The notes: generated by a model from the sequence alone, not told the origin. A stretch of DNA of 64,000 nt from Escherichia ruysiae (GCF_902498915.1 NZ_CABVLQ010000001.1), one strand, 5' to 3'; numbered from the stretch's first letter, positions 26,944-36,569 are shown. A program made the numbers and translations.

Positions 26944-27035
26944 TGCCTGATGCGACGCTTAACGCGTCTTATCAGGCCTGCCGCTCATACTATTTATCCT
27001 GGGCGGATAAGGCATTTACGCCGCATCCGCCAGTA
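26944..27035. repeat. BIME between ycfJ and ndh
   Basis: GCCTGATGCGACGCTTAACGCGTCTTATCAGGC is followed, after about 20 bases, by GGGCGGATAAGGC and GCCGCATCCGCC in inverted orientation. These are paired REP units downstream of the ndh stop (27044). Confidence 0.85.
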
Positions 27036-27043
27036 CAAGTTGA

Positions 27044-28348
27044 TTAATGCAGTTTCAAACGCGGACGGATAACGCGGTTGATACTCCCCACCAGCATCAT
27101 TAATCCGGTTTTAAAGTAACCATGTAGCGCAATCTGATGCATTCGGTACAGCGAGATATACACAAAGCGCGCAATACGTCCTTCAATCATCATTGAGCCG
27201 CGCGTCAGGTTACCCATCAGGCTACCGACGGTAGAGAAGTTCGACAGCGATACCAGCGAACCGTGATCTTTATACTGATAATTTTTCAGCGGTTTGCCAT
27301 TCATCTGCGCCAGAATATTGTTCATTGCGCAGGTAGCCATCTGGTGTGCGGCCTGAGCGCGCGGCGGAACAAAACCCCCTTCCGGACGCGGGCATGACGC
27401 ACAGTCGCCAATAGCATAAATGTCTGGATCGCGCGTGGTTTGCAGCGTCGGTTCCACCACCAGCTGGTTGATACGGTTGGTCTCCAGCCCACCAATATCC
27501 TTCAGGAAATCTGGCGCTTTGATCCCGGCAGCCCACACCATCAGATCAGCCTCAATATATTCGCCATCTTTAGTGTGCAGCCCCCCTTCATCGGCGCTGG
27601 TGACCATGGTTTGCGTCAGCACGCGAACGCCCAGTTTCGTTAACTCATTGTGGGCGGCAGCAGAGATACGTGGCGGCAGCGCAGGCAAAATACGTTCGCC
27701 CGCTTCTACCAGCGTTACGTTCAACGCTTCGTTGGTCAGGCCTTTGTAACCGTAGCTGTGCAGTTGCTTGACGGCGTTGTGCAATTCAGCGGAGAGTTCT
27801 ACACCCGTCGCGCCGCCGCCAACAATCGCAATATTCACTTTGCCATTCGCGCCCAGGTTGGCGGAGTATTTCAGGAACAGATTCAGCATCTCCTGATGGA
27901 AACGACGCGCCTGATGCGGGTTATCGAGGAAAATACAGTTCTCTTTTACACCCGGCGTATTGAAATCGTTAGAGGTGCTGCCCAGCGCCATCACCAGCGT
28001 GTCATAGGCGATTTTGCGTTCCGGCACCAGCAGTTCGCCTTTCTCGTCGCGCAGTTCAGCAATGGTGATTGTTTTCGCTTCTCTATCGATATCAACCACA
28101 GAACCCAACTGGAACTGAAAACCATGATTACGCGCATGAGCCAGGTAACTCAGTGCATCGACGCCTTCATCGAGCGAGCCAGTCGCTACTTCGTGCAGCA
28201 GCGGTTTCCACAGGTGGCTGTGGTTGCGATCTACCAGCGTAATTTTGGCTTTTTTCTTACGTCCCAGCTTATGTCCCAGCTGTGTCGACATTTCCAGCCC
28301 ACCAGCACCGCCGCCGACAATCACAATCTTTTTCAATGGCGTAGTCAA
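27044..28348 (-). CDS. ndh: NADH:quinone reductase II (Ndh)
   Basis: A 434-residue FAD-dependent, non-proton-pumping NADH dehydrogenase on the inner face of the membrane. Two Rossmann motifs are present, GGGAGGLEM near residue 12 for FAD and GGGATGVELS near 178 for NADH. The FAD-binding IYAIGDCAS is near 310-318, and a C-terminal amphipathic stretch provides membrane attachment. The start is TTG (28346-28348), preceded by AAGGGGG; this matches K-12. An FNR palindrome lies upstream. BIMEs flank the gene. Confidence 0.97.
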   Translation of the reverse strand: MTTPLKKIVIVGGGAGGLEMSTQLGHKLGRKKKAKITLVDRNHSHLWKPLLHEVATGSLDEGVDALSYLAHARNHGFQFQLGSVVDIDREAKTITIAELRDEKGELLVPERKIAYDTLVMALGSTSNDFNTPGVKENCIFLDNPHQARRFHQEMLNLFLKYSANLGANGKVNIAIVGGGATGVELSAELHNAVKQLHSYGYKGLTNEALNVTLVEAGERILPALPPRISAAAHNELTKLGVRVLTQTMVTSADEGGLHTKDGEYIEADLMVWAAGIKAPDFLKDIGGLETNRINQLVVEPTLQTTRDPDIYAIGDCASCPRPEGGFVPPRAQAAHQMATCAMNNILAQMNGKPLKNYQYKDHGSLVSLSNFSTVGSLMGNLTRGSMMIEGRIARFVYISLYRMHQIALHGYFKTGLMMLVGSINRVIRPRLKLH

Positions 28349-28484
28349 CGTGACCCCCTTAAATTTATTAACCAATTGTTAATTAATGGTTATATGCATA
28401 GCCCTTAATTAACAGCAGGTTACAGTGATGAAAATGCTCTTCGCTATTGAGAATAACATGAATGGTGTATTGGTCATACCAAAA

Positions 28485-28498
28485 TTGATATGAATCAA
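28485..28498. promoter_or_regulatory. FNR binding site upstream of ndh
   Basis: TTGAT (28485-28489), four bases, ATCAA (28494-28498) is a perfect FNR consensus palindrome about 140 bases before the ndh TTG. In E. coli FNR represses ndh anaerobically, consistent with this site. Confidence 0.85.
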
Positions 28499-28607
28499 GT
28501 TTTGTTGCTGAAAAGATAGGCGGATTTACCGAGTGAGATCAAAAAACAGAGATTGTTGTTTATTATTTAAGCGGAGTCGGGAGAGTGAGGCGTATATGGA
28601 GGGCATT

Positions 28608-28735
28608 TGGTAGGCCAGATACAATGCGCAGCATCGCATCAGGCATTGGTGCACGGCTGTCGGATGCGGCGTGGACGCTTCATCCAACCTACAGAATCCG
28701 GGGCGCATCAGATACCAGCAAGGTTACCTGATGCG
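28608..28735. repeat. BIME downstream of ycfP
   Basis: REP-like units (GCGCAGCATCGCATCAGGC, GTCGGATGCGGCGTGGACGC, CGGGGCGCATCAGATACC, CCTGATGCGACC) alternate in orientation between the ycfP stop and the ndh promoter region. Confidence 0.75.
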
Positions 28736-28749
28736 ACCGACGATAGCTT

Positions 28750-29292
28750 TTAACCGAGGGTTTTGAACGCCTTAATGCGCTGCAAATGCGGGGAGATATT
28801 TTTGAATTTGTGCGTCTGCTCTTCGTCCCAGACAATCTCGTAATAATGATGCAACTCTTCAGATGTCCGCTGACTGTTAAGCGCCTCATCGTTACGCGAC
28901 AAAATCACCAGACAACGATCGCGATTCTTCTCACGGAAATTGGTCACACATTTAGTCGCGATATCGGTGTACTCTTCCGGGCGATCAATCTTCCCTTCCA
29001 TGTTCTCGTAAGGGAACAAATTAGGGTTGAAGATCACCTGGCGGATATCGCAGAGAAAACCAATCCGTTCCGCCCAGTAACCACCCAGCCCGACACCGCA
29101 AATTAGCGGGCGCTCGTCGACGTTCAGTTGCAGCATTTTGTCTACTTCTTTGAGCAGATGCTGCATATCGTGTTTCGGATGCAGAGTGCTGTAGCTTATC
29201 AAGCGCACATCCGGGTCAATAAACTGCAATTGTAAAACTTTCTCGTGGTTACCCGGACTGTTAGAGTCAAAACCGTGTAAATAGATAATCAT
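28750..29292 (-). CDS. ycfP: UPF0227 alpha/beta-hydrolase-like protein YcfP
   Basis: A 180-residue esterase-fold protein of unknown activity. The LHGFDSN oxyanion-loop motif opens the protein. The nucleophile-elbow position reads GVGLGGYW, so the G-x-S-x-G serine is replaced by glycine. A C-terminal DEEQTHKF could supply the acid/histidine part. ATG 29292 gives the usual length. It is the last gene of the run hinT-ycfL-lpoB-thiK-nagZ-ycfP, 22 bases after nagZ. Confidence 0.88.
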   Translation of the reverse strand: MIIYLHGFDSNSPGNHEKVLQLQFIDPDVRLISYSTLHPKHDMQHLLKEVDKMLQLNVDERPLICGVGLGGYWAERIGFLCDIRQVIFNPNLFPYENMEGKIDRPEEYTDIATKCVTNFREKNRDRCLVILSRNDEALNSQRTSEELHHYYEIVWDEEQTHKFKNISPHLQRIKAFKTLG

Positions 29293-29314
29293 CGCTTCCT
29301 CACATAAGCCAGGG

Positions 29315-30340
29315 TTAGTGACCTGCTTTCTCTTCCTGCCAGCGTTCATGTAACTGATTCAGACGGGCGCTGATCTCTTTCCAGCGAGCCGAGTCCATCA
29401 GCTCCTGTCGCGAAAATGAACCTTTATGATACAAACGTGTAACACGCTCTGCCTTGATCGGTGACAGATTATCTAACACGCTGACGGCCCCTTTACGATT
29501 ATTGCAGACCAGGATCATATCGCAACCCGCATCCAGTGATGCCTGCCCACGTTCGGCATAACTGCCCATAATCGCGGCACCTTCCATCGATAAATCGTCT
29601 GAGAAAATCACGCCGTCAAACCCCAGCTCCTGACGTAAAACAGTTTTCAACCAGTAGGGAGAACCGCTAGCCGGACGTGGATCAACATCGCTGTAGATCA
29701 CATGCGCAGGCATAATGGCGTCGAGTTTATTTTCGCGAATTAACGTACTGAAGACCGACATATCTTTGGCGCGAATTTCCGCTTGCGGACGTGGGTCGCA
29801 CGGTGTCTCTTTGTGCGAATCTGCCGTTACTGCACCGTGGCCAGGAAAATGTTTACCGGTGCTTTTCATTCCGGCTTCATGCATACCATCAATAAACTGG
29901 CTGGCGATTGCGAGGGCTTTTTCGGGATCGGCATGGTAAGAACGCTCGCCAATCGCCGCGCTAATGTGCCCTACGTCCAGCACGGGTGCAAAGCTGATAT
30001 CAATATCCATGGCGATCATTTCGCTGGCCATCAACCAGCCTGCCTCTTGCGCCAGTTTGCCGCCTTCTTCCATTCCCAACAGCGCAGCGAATGATTGCGC
30101 CGCTGGCAAGCGGGTAAAACCTTCACGAAAACGCTGCACTCGCCCACCTTCCTGATCCACCGCCACCACCAGATGATTTCGCGAAGCTGTGCGGATTTGG
30201 CGCACCAGTTCGCGTAATTGCGCAGGATCATGATAGTTACGCGTAAAGAGAATCAGCCCTCCCACCAGCGGGTGCGCCAGTATTTCACGCTCTTCCGCGT
30301 CCAGTTCGTAACCTTCAACATCCAACATTACTGGACCCAC
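29315..30340 (-). CDS. nagZ: beta-N-acetylhexosaminidase NagZ
   Basis: A 341-residue cytoplasmic GH3 enzyme that removes GlcNAc from anhydro-muropeptides in peptidoglycan recycling. The GH3 signature KHFPGHGAVTADSHKE carries the catalytic His loop, and the nucleophile Asp is in FSDDLSMEGA near 248. It lies 10 bases downstream of thiK and upstream of ycfP. The released GlcNAc is the substrate of NagK, encoded elsewhere in this window. Confidence 0.97.
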   Translation of the reverse strand: MGPVMLDVEGYELDAEEREILAHPLVGGLILFTRNYHDPAQLRELVRQIRTASRNHLVVAVDQEGGRVQRFREGFTRLPAAQSFAALLGMEEGGKLAQEAGWLMASEMIAMDIDISFAPVLDVGHISAAIGERSYHADPEKALAIASQFIDGMHEAGMKSTGKHFPGHGAVTADSHKETPCDPRPQAEIRAKDMSVFSTLIRENKLDAIMPAHVIYSDVDPRPASGSPYWLKTVLRQELGFDGVIFSDDLSMEGAAIMGSYAERGQASLDAGCDMILVCNNRKGAVSVLDNLSPIKAERVTRLYHKGSFSRQELMDSARWKEISARLNQLHERWQEEKAGH

Positions 30341-30350
30341 ACTGCTCTCC

Positions 30351-31175
30351 TTATTGTTTTATTGATAGCTGCCGCCAGGTGTCATCGGCAAGCCTGATAA
30401 ATTGTTGATCGCCGGTTTGTTGCCAACGGTACTCAAACCACCCTGCTTTGAGCATCAGCAACCAGGGAAACCAGCGCCTGACCTGACGCCATAATTGCGC
30501 CGGATTAATCTTCGCCCGCGCGGCATAGTCATTGACCAATTGCCGATGCTGGTGAGTATTTTCCACCCACACCGCCGCCAGTTCCAGCGCGATATCGCCA
30601 TCACCGGCATACTCCCAGTCAATGAGTTTTAACCCTGACTCACTATGCACTAAGTTTCCGGCATGAACATCCATATGCAATGGGCTTAAGCGTAATGGCT
30701 GTGGTTCCCGTATTTTGCGCAGACGTTTTAATAGTCGCAGCCAATCCGCTGTCCGCCGCGCCGGATCGCTTCGCTGCCAGTACCGTTCCAGTAACGGTAG
30801 CAGGGTTATTCGCCAGCCAAAACGCGGTTGTTGATGCAGATAATACAGCAAGCCTGCCAGTTCGTCGGTATCCGGCAATTGCGTTTTTACCTCGCCGGGC
30901 AAATAGTCGACCACCATCCAGCCACGGAGATAGAGATGTGGCTTCGGTGCAAGGTATGCCGGCAATCGTGATAACGCCCGATACTGGCGCAGAAACACGG
31001 ACTGCGGTGCATCAGGATCGTGAGTCTGACGCACAACGAAACGCAGATCCTGATGTTCAATGAGAAAACTCCCGCCGCTAAGTCCATGATTAAACGTCGC
31101 GACGGGATGATACTGCGGGAAATAGCGCGACAATAATTCGTCGCGCGTGATGGGATTATTGTTGCTGAACGGCAC
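30351..31175 (-). CDS. thiK: thiamine kinase ThiK
   Basis: A 274-residue aminoglycoside-phosphotransferase/choline-kinase-fold enzyme that phosphorylates salvaged thiamine. The catalytic loop LHMDVHAGNL and the metal motif LIDWEYAGDGD are intact. The start is GTG (31173-31175), inside the 3' end of lpoB with a 20-base overlap, giving the same length as K-12. Many residues differ from my memory of the K-12 protein (for example PVATFNHGL, YLAPKPHLYLRG), making it one of the more diverged core proteins here. Confidence 0.93.
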   Translation of the reverse strand: MPFSNNNPITRDELLSRYFPQYHPVATFNHGLSGGSFLIEHQDLRFVVRQTHDPDAPQSVFLRQYRALSRLPAYLAPKPHLYLRGWMVVDYLPGEVKTQLPDTDELAGLLYYLHQQPRFGWRITLLPLLERYWQRSDPARRTADWLRLLKRLRKIREPQPLRLSPLHMDVHAGNLVHSESGLKLIDWEYAGDGDIALELAAVWVENTHQHRQLVNDYAARAKINPAQLWRQVRRWFPWLLMLKAGWFEYRWQQTGDQQFIRLADDTWRQLSIKQ

Positions 31176-31797
31176 CTTTACCTGACCAGATAATTTCACC
31201 CGTCTGCACCAGCATGAGTTGCATTTGCAGGGTCGGTGCGTTGACGTTACCAGAGGCACTGGAGTACAGCACATAATGAGCGCCGACGTTACGGGCAATG
31301 CCAATCGCTTTACTGCGAGTGCCTAAACTGTCCTGCGGCGACAAACCTAACTGCTGTTTGGCCATTGAAAGCTGTTGGGCAGAAACGAGTGTAAATTTAC
31401 CGTTATTGGCCAGCGCATTACGTAGCGTTTCGGTCGCTTCTCCGGCATTCAGCGAACCGTTAGTACGGTTATTAACGCTATCAACCAGCAGAACGCTGCC
31501 TGCGGTCACACCATCAGCCCCAAGCATTTTACTGACCATCGGCTGCATTGCGCCGTTCCAGTCATAATGACGAATATGCGGCGCAGGCGGTGCAGTTTGA
31601 TCTTCGTGCTCAATTGGCCCTGGCTGCTGCGGGATCGTCGGCACCGATGGCACGGTTGGTACTGGCTGTTGCGGCTCGGCTGGTTGCTCCGGCGCAGGTT
31701 TCACCTCTTCTACCGGTGCAGGTTCTCGAGACCCCACACACCCGGCGAGAAACATCGCCAGCGCGGTGATTAAGGCGTAGCGACTCATTTTTGTCAT
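31156..31797 (-). CDS. lpoB: outer-membrane lipoprotein LpoB, activator of PBP1b
   Basis: A 213-residue lipoprotein that reaches through the periplasm to stimulate PBP1b. The lipobox LAGC puts the lipidated Cys at about residue 20. A Pro/Glu/Gln-rich disordered stretch follows (~24-70, repeated PVPTVPSVPTIP type), then the globular domain contacting PBP1b. ATG 31797 is preferred over the adjacent TTG. It overlaps the thiK start by 20 bases and follows ycfL by 13. Confidence 0.96.
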   Translation of the reverse strand: MTKMSRYALITALAMFLAGCVGSREPAPVEEVKPAPEQPAEPQQPVPTVPSVPTIPQQPGPIEHEDQTAPPAPHIRHYDWNGAMQPMVSKMLGADGVTAGSVLLVDSVNNRTNGSLNAGEATETLRNALANNGKFTLVSAQQLSMAKQQLGLSPQDSLGTRSKAIGIARNVGAHYVLYSSASGNVNAPTLQMQLMLVQTGEIIWSGKGAVQQQ

Positions 31798-31810
31798 CAA
31801 GATTCACCCC

Positions 31811-32188
31811 TTACAAATATAGATAAAGTCTGACTTTGTGCGCCCCCAGATAATTGGCGCTGCCGTACAGAGTTACCGCCGAACGTGCGGGAATGGTAAC
31901 GCTGCGGGGCGTTTCCAGAGGATGCATCTCCAGCCCTCTGGCGTCATACCAGTAAAAACGATAATGAACGGTAACGGGTTCTTGCCTTTCGTTATAAAGC
32001 GTCGAGGATGCTGAAGGCTGAATATCAGACATTGAAAGAACGGGCTTTTCTGCACTGATGCCCGCAGCCAGAAGAGATGACTCCATCACCAGCGACTGTT
32101 CTTCATTCACCGGAATTTCCGGATGTGAACGACACCCCACCAGCAATAACAGCGCCAGAGACACCAGCCCAAAGCATCCTTTTCTCAT
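31811..32188 (-). CDS. ycfL: DUF1425 lipoprotein YcfL
   Basis: A 125-residue predicted lipoprotein. The lipobox LVGC places lipidated Cys at residue 19. The rest is a small beta-rich domain (DUF1425). It sits between hinT (2 bases) and lpoB (13 bases), and this pairing with lpoB is conserved, hinting at an envelope role, but no function is known. Confidence 0.88.
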   Translation of the reverse strand: MRKGCFGLVSLALLLLVGCRSHPEIPVNEEQSLVMESSLLAAGISAEKPVLSMSDIQPSASSTLYNERQEPVTVHYRFYWYDARGLEMHPLETPRSVTIPARSAVTLYGSANYLGAHKVRLYLYL

Positions 32189-32190
32189 CG

Positions 32191-32550
32191 TTACAGACCT
32201 TTATGCGCCAGCATTGGGCCAAGAGGACGGCCACCCAGCAAGTGCATATGGATGTGGTACACCTCTTGCCCGCCATGGCGGTTGGTGTTCATGATCAGAC
32301 GATAGCCATCTTCGGCAATGCCTTCTTGCTCAGCAATTTTTGCCGCTACAGTGATCATGCGTCCCAGCGCCTGCTCATGCTCGGCAGAGACGTCGTTCAC
32401 GGTAGGAATCAGGATATTAGGAATGATGAGAATATGCGTTGGCGCTTGCGGCGAAATATCGCGAAACGCCGTTACCAGATCATCCTGGTAGACGATATCG
32501 GAGGGGATCTCACGACGAATAATTTTGCTGAAAATAGTTTCTTCTGCCAC
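32191..32550 (-). CDS. hinT: purine nucleoside phosphoramidase HinT
   Basis: A 119-residue HIT-family hydrolase of AMP-lysine-type phosphoramidates. The histidine triad HIHMHLLGG is near residues 99-107. It heads the minus-strand run hinT-ycfL-lpoB-thiK-nagZ-ycfP and is divergent from fhuE. Length and sequence are standard. Confidence 0.96.
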   Translation of the reverse strand: MAEETIFSKIIRREIPSDIVYQDDLVTAFRDISPQAPTHILIIPNILIPTVNDVSAEHEQALGRMITVAAKIAEQEGIAEDGYRLIMNTNRHGGQEVYHIHMHLLGGRPLGPMLAHKGL

Positions 32551-32883
32551 GACATTTTCCTTTTTTAAATAGCCATGCGTTGCGCCATGCTACGCCGCGC
32601 CACACTGCGAGTATAGAGTATGGTCGAGTTAAACCCGCTCTTTCAACCTTAACCCACGATTTATTAAGCAAAAAACCGTTTTACTGCCGCATACATCGCC
32701 ATTATTCCCCTTTATGCCTATGAATGAACCGAAAACACACTTTCTCTTTGGTTTACATGTTAAATATGAATGCGTATATTTCTCATTTGCATTACCATGC
32801 AGAATTATTAGCGCGCTAAATATAAACGCTCATCACCTTCCTCTGGAATGAGCCTGACTACAACATAAATCAAGAGATTTCAG
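32551..32883. other. intergenic region hinT-fhuE
   Basis: A 333-base divergent region holding promoters for hinT (minus) and fhuE (plus). The part nearest fhuE is AT-rich, with a weak Fur-box-like stretch (32778-32796). No credible open frame or RNA gene was seen. Confidence 0.6.
32778..32796. promoter_or_regulatory. possible Fur box upstream of fhuE
   Basis: ATTTCTCATTTGCATTACC matches the 19-base Fur consensus at about 10 positions, the right half best. fhuE is known to be iron-repressed, so a Fur site is expected in this region, but this match is only moderate. Confidence 0.35.
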
Positions 32884-35073
32884 ATGCTTTCGACACAATT
32901 TAACAGGGATAATCAGCATCACGCCGCAGCCACGCCGTCGCTGCTCGCAGCCTGCATTGCTCTGGCCTTATTTCCTTCCTCCACTCTGGCCGTGCCAACC
33001 GCCGAAGAAACGGTGATTGTTGAGGGAGCAACCAATGCTCCAGTTGATGACGAAAATGATTACAGCGTAACGTCTACCTCTGTAGGTACTAAAATGCAGA
33101 TGACCCAACGTGATATTCCACAGTCGGTCACTATTGTCAGCCAGCAGCGAATGGAAGATCAGCAACTGCAAACGCTGGGCGAAGTGATGGAAAATACCCT
33201 CGGGATTAGCAAAAGCCAGGCTGACTCCGACCGTACCCTCTATTATTCGCGTGGATTCCAGATCGATAACTATATGGTCGATGGTATTCCCACCTATTTT
33301 GAATCACGCTGGAATCTGGGCGATGCGCTCACTGATATGGCGTTGTTCGAGCGTGTAGAAGTGGTGCGTGGCGCGACCGGGCTAATGACGGGTACTGGCA
33401 ATCCTTCTGCGGCGATTAATATGGTTCGTAAACATGCCACCAGCCGTGAATTTAAAGGCGATGTCTCGGCGGAATACGGAAGCTGGAACAAAGAACGTTA
33501 TGTGGCGGATTTACAAAGTCCGCTCACGGAAGATGGTAAAGTCCGCGCGCGAATTGTCGGCGGCTATCAGAACAACGATTTATGGCTGGATCGCTACAAC
33601 AGCGAAAAAACTTTCTTCTCCGGCATTGTGGATGCTGATTTGGGCGAGCTGACCACGCTTTCTGCCGGTTATGAATATCAACGTATTGATGTTAATAGCC
33701 CAACCTGGGGTGGCCTGCCACGCTGGAATACCGATGGCAGCAGCAACAGTTACGATCGCGCCCGCAGCACCGCGCCTGACTGGGCGTATAACGACAAAGA
33801 GATCAACAAAGTCTTTCTGTCACTGAAGCAACGATTTGCCGATACCTGGCAGGCAACGCTGAATGCCACCCATTCCGAAGTCGAATTTGATAGCAAAATG
33901 ATGTATGTCGACGCCTACGTAAATAAAGCAGATGGAACGCTGGTGGGACCATATGGCAGCTATGGCCCCGGATTTGATTATGTGGGCGGCACAGGCTGGA
34001 ACAGTGGCAAACGTAAAGTTGACGCGCTGGATCTGTTTGCCGACGGTAGTTATGAAGTGTTTGGTCGCCAGCACAATCTGATGCTCGGCGGTAGCTACAG
34101 TAAACAAAACAACCGCTATTTCAGCTCCTGGGCCAACGTTTTCCCCAATGAAATTGGCAGTTTCTACAACTTCAACGGTAACTTCCCGCAGACCAACTGG
34201 GCACCGCAAAGCCTGGCACAGGACGATACCACACATATGAAATCGTTGTATGCCGCCACCCGCGTCACCCTCGCCGATCCGCTGCATCTGATCCTCGGCG
34301 CACGTTATACCAACTGGCGGGTTGATACGCTGACTTACAGCATGGAGAAAAACCACACCACGCCTTATGCTGGTCTGGTGTTTGACATCAATGACAACTG
34401 GTCGACCTACGCCAGCTATACCTCTATTTTCCAGCCACAAAATGATCGTGACAGTTCAGGCAAATATCTGGCTCCAATCACCGGTAACAACTACGAGCTG
34501 GGTCTGAAATCAGACTGGATGAATAGCCGTCTGACCACCACGTTAGCCATCTTCCGTATTGAGCAGGATAATGTCGCCCAGTCCACCGGAATGCCTATCC
34601 CCGGCAGTAACGGCGAAACCGCCTATAAAGCGGTGGATGGGACAGTAAGTAAAGGCGTGGAATTTGAACTTAACGGCGCAATTACCGACAACTGGCAACT
34701 GACGTTTGGCGCAACGCGCTATCTGGCGGAAGATAACGAAGGGAATGCCGTTAACCCGAATCTGCCGCGTACCACGGTTAAAATGTTTACCAGCTATCGG
34801 TTGCCTGTCATGCCAGAGTTGACGGTCGGCGGTGGTGTTAACTGGCAAAATCGCGTGTATACCGACACCGTGACACCGTATGGCACCTTCCGCGTCGAGC
34901 AAGGTAGCTACGCGCTGGTGGATCTGTTCACCCGCTACCAGGTGACAAAAAACTTCTCGTTGCAGGGTAACGTCAATAATCTGTTCGATAAAACCTATGA
35001 CACTAACGTGGAAGGTTCTGTCGTCTACGGCGCACCACGTAATTTTAGTATTACCGGCACGTATCAGTTCTGA
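32884..35073 (+). CDS. fhuE: TonB-dependent receptor for coprogen/rhodotorulic acid FhuE
   Basis: A 729-residue outer-membrane ferric-siderophore receptor. A signal peptide ends near residue 36 (SSTLAVPTAEE). The TonB-box region AEETVIVEG follows, then the plug domain (~70-190, RDIPQSVTIVSQQRM and VRGATGLMTGTGNPS) and a 22-strand barrel ending in the expected aromatic residue (GTYQF). Length equals the K-12 protein. It is convergent with ptsG across the ptsG terminator. Confidence 0.96.
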   Translation: MLSTQFNRDNQHHAAATPSLLAACIALALFPSSTLAVPTAEETVIVEGATNAPVDDENDYSVTSTSVGTKMQMTQRDIPQSVTIVSQQRMEDQQLQTLGEVMENTLGISKSQADSDRTLYYSRGFQIDNYMVDGIPTYFESRWNLGDALTDMALFERVEVVRGATGLMTGTGNPSAAINMVRKHATSREFKGDVSAEYGSWNKERYVADLQSPLTEDGKVRARIVGGYQNNDLWLDRYNSEKTFFSGIVDADLGELTTLSAGYEYQRIDVNSPTWGGLPRWNTDGSSNSYDRARSTAPDWAYNDKEINKVFLSLKQRFADTWQATLNATHSEVEFDSKMMYVDAYVNKADGTLVGPYGSYGPGFDYVGGTGWNSGKRKVDALDLFADGSYEVFGRQHNLMLGGSYSKQNNRYFSSWANVFPNEIGSFYNFNGNFPQTNWAPQSLAQDDTTHMKSLYAATRVTLADPLHLILGARYTNWRVDTLTYSMEKNHTTPYAGLVFDINDNWSTYASYTSIFQPQNDRDSSGKYLAPITGNNYELGLKSDWMNSRLTTTLAIFRIEQDNVAQSTGMPIPGSNGETAYKAVDGTVSKGVEFELNGAITDNWQLTFGATRYLAEDNEGNAVNPNLPRTTVKMFTSYRLPVMPELTVGGGVNWQNRVYTDTVTPYGTFRVEQGSYALVDLFTRYQVTKNFSLQGNVNNLFDKTYDTNVEGSVVYGAPRNFSITGTYQF

Positions 35074-35084
35074 TTAACACCTGT

Positions 35085-35110
35085 AAAAAAGGCAGCCATC
35101 CGGCTGCCTT
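35085..35110 (-). terminator. intrinsic terminator of ptsG
   Basis: On the minus strand GGCAGCC (from 35108) pairs with GGCTGCC (to 35091) around a 4-base loop and is followed by six Ts. It lies between the convergent fhuE and ptsG genes, 22 bases past the ptsG stop. Confidence 0.88.
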
Positions 35111-35132
35111 AGTCTCCCCAACATTTTACTGA

Positions 35133-36566
35133 TTAGTTGTTGCGGATGTACTCATCCATCTCGGTTTTCAGGTTATCGGATTTAGTACCGAAAATTGCCT
35201 GAACACCAGAACCAGCAACCACTACGCCCGCTGCGCCCAGTTTCTTCAGGCCAGCCTGATCCACTTTGGACACATCAGCAACGCTGACGCGCAGACGAGT
35301 AATACATGCATCGAGGTTAGTGATGTTTTCTTTACCACCAAATGCGGCAACCAGAGCCGGTGCCATTTCGCTGGTGCCGGTAGCTTTCGCATCTTCAGTT
35401 GCGTCTTCACGGCCCGGCGTTTTCAGATCCAGAGCTTTAATCAGCACACGGAAGATGGTGTAGTAAACAATCGCATAACCAATACCGACAATCGGGAACA
35501 GCCACAGTTTGCTGCTGTTACCAGACAGTACGATGAAGTCGATCAGGCCGTGTGAGAACGACGTACCGTCGCGCATTCCCAGCAGAATACAGATTGGGAA
35601 TGCCAGACCAGCCAGTATCGCGTGGATGATGTACAGGATCGGCGCAACGAACATGAAGGAGAACTCGATCGGCTCGGTGATACCGGTCAGGAACGAGGTC
35701 AACGCAGCGGAGATCATGATACCGCCAACTTTAGCGCGGTTTTCTGGTTTAGCAGAGTGCCAGATAGCAATCGCAGCTGCCGGCAGACCGTACATTTTGA
35801 ACAGGAAGCCGCCAGACAGTTTACCCGCAGTCGGGTCACCCGCCATATAACGCGGAATATCGCCGTGGAAAACCTGACCTGCTGCGTTGGTGTATTCACC
35901 AATCTGCATCTGGAAAGGTACGTTCCAGATATGGTGCAGACCAAACGGCACCAGACAACGTTCGATGAAGCCGTAAATACCAAACGCAACTACCGGGTTC
36001 TGGTAAGCAGCCCACTGGGAGAAGGTCTGGATTGCGGAACCAATCGGCGGCCAAATGAAGGACAGCACAACGCCAGTAAAGATGGCAGCCAAACCAGAAA
36101 TGATCGGTACAAAGCGTTTACCGGCAAAGAAGCCAAGATACTCAGGCAGCTTAATACGGTAGAAACGGTTAAACATGTACGCTGCAATCGCACCGGAGAT
36201 GATCCCCCCAAGTACGCCAGTATCCGCCAGATGTTTAGCGGCAATTTCTTCAGCAGGTAAATGCAGTACCAGCGGCGCGACCACAGCCATGGTTTTTACC
36301 ATGATGCCATAGGCAACAACTGCGGCAAGAGCGGATACGCCATCGTTATTGGTAAAGCCAAGGGCGACACCGATCGCAAAAATAAGTGGCATGTTTGCAA
36401 AGACGGAACCGCCTGCTTCTGCCATAACATGCGATACAACGGCTGGCAGCCAGCTGAAATTCGCGGAACCGACGCCCAGCAGAATACCTGCGATAGGCAG
36501 TACGGATACCGGCAGCATCAGCGATTTACCGACCTTTTGCAGGTTAGCAAATGCATTCTTAAACAT
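35133..36566 (-). CDS. ptsG: glucose-specific PTS enzyme IICB (PtsG)
   Basis: A 477-residue glucose transporter and kinase. The membrane-embedded IIC domain covers about 1-385 with eight to ten segments and the [12 protein letters not shown] motif. The IIB domain covers about 399-477 and carries the phospho-cysteine in [12 protein letters not shown] near 421. It receives phosphate from EIIA-Glc. Upstream sequence contains the SgrS pairing region, an Mlc operator and a CRP site. Length is as in K-12. Confidence 0.98.
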
Positions 36567-36569
36567 AAT

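Larger units (their letters stand above)
28349..28749. other. intergenic region ndh-ycfP
   Basis: About 400 bases without a gene. It holds the ndh leader and promoter region with an FNR palindrome (28485-28498) and, nearer ycfP, a BIME (about 28608-28735). No other open frame or RNA gene could be supported. Confidence 0.7.

Noticed and set aside
27650..28408. 252-codon plus-strand open frame over ndh
   Set aside because: Antisense shadow of ndh, whose FAD and NADH motifs are intact in the opposite frame.
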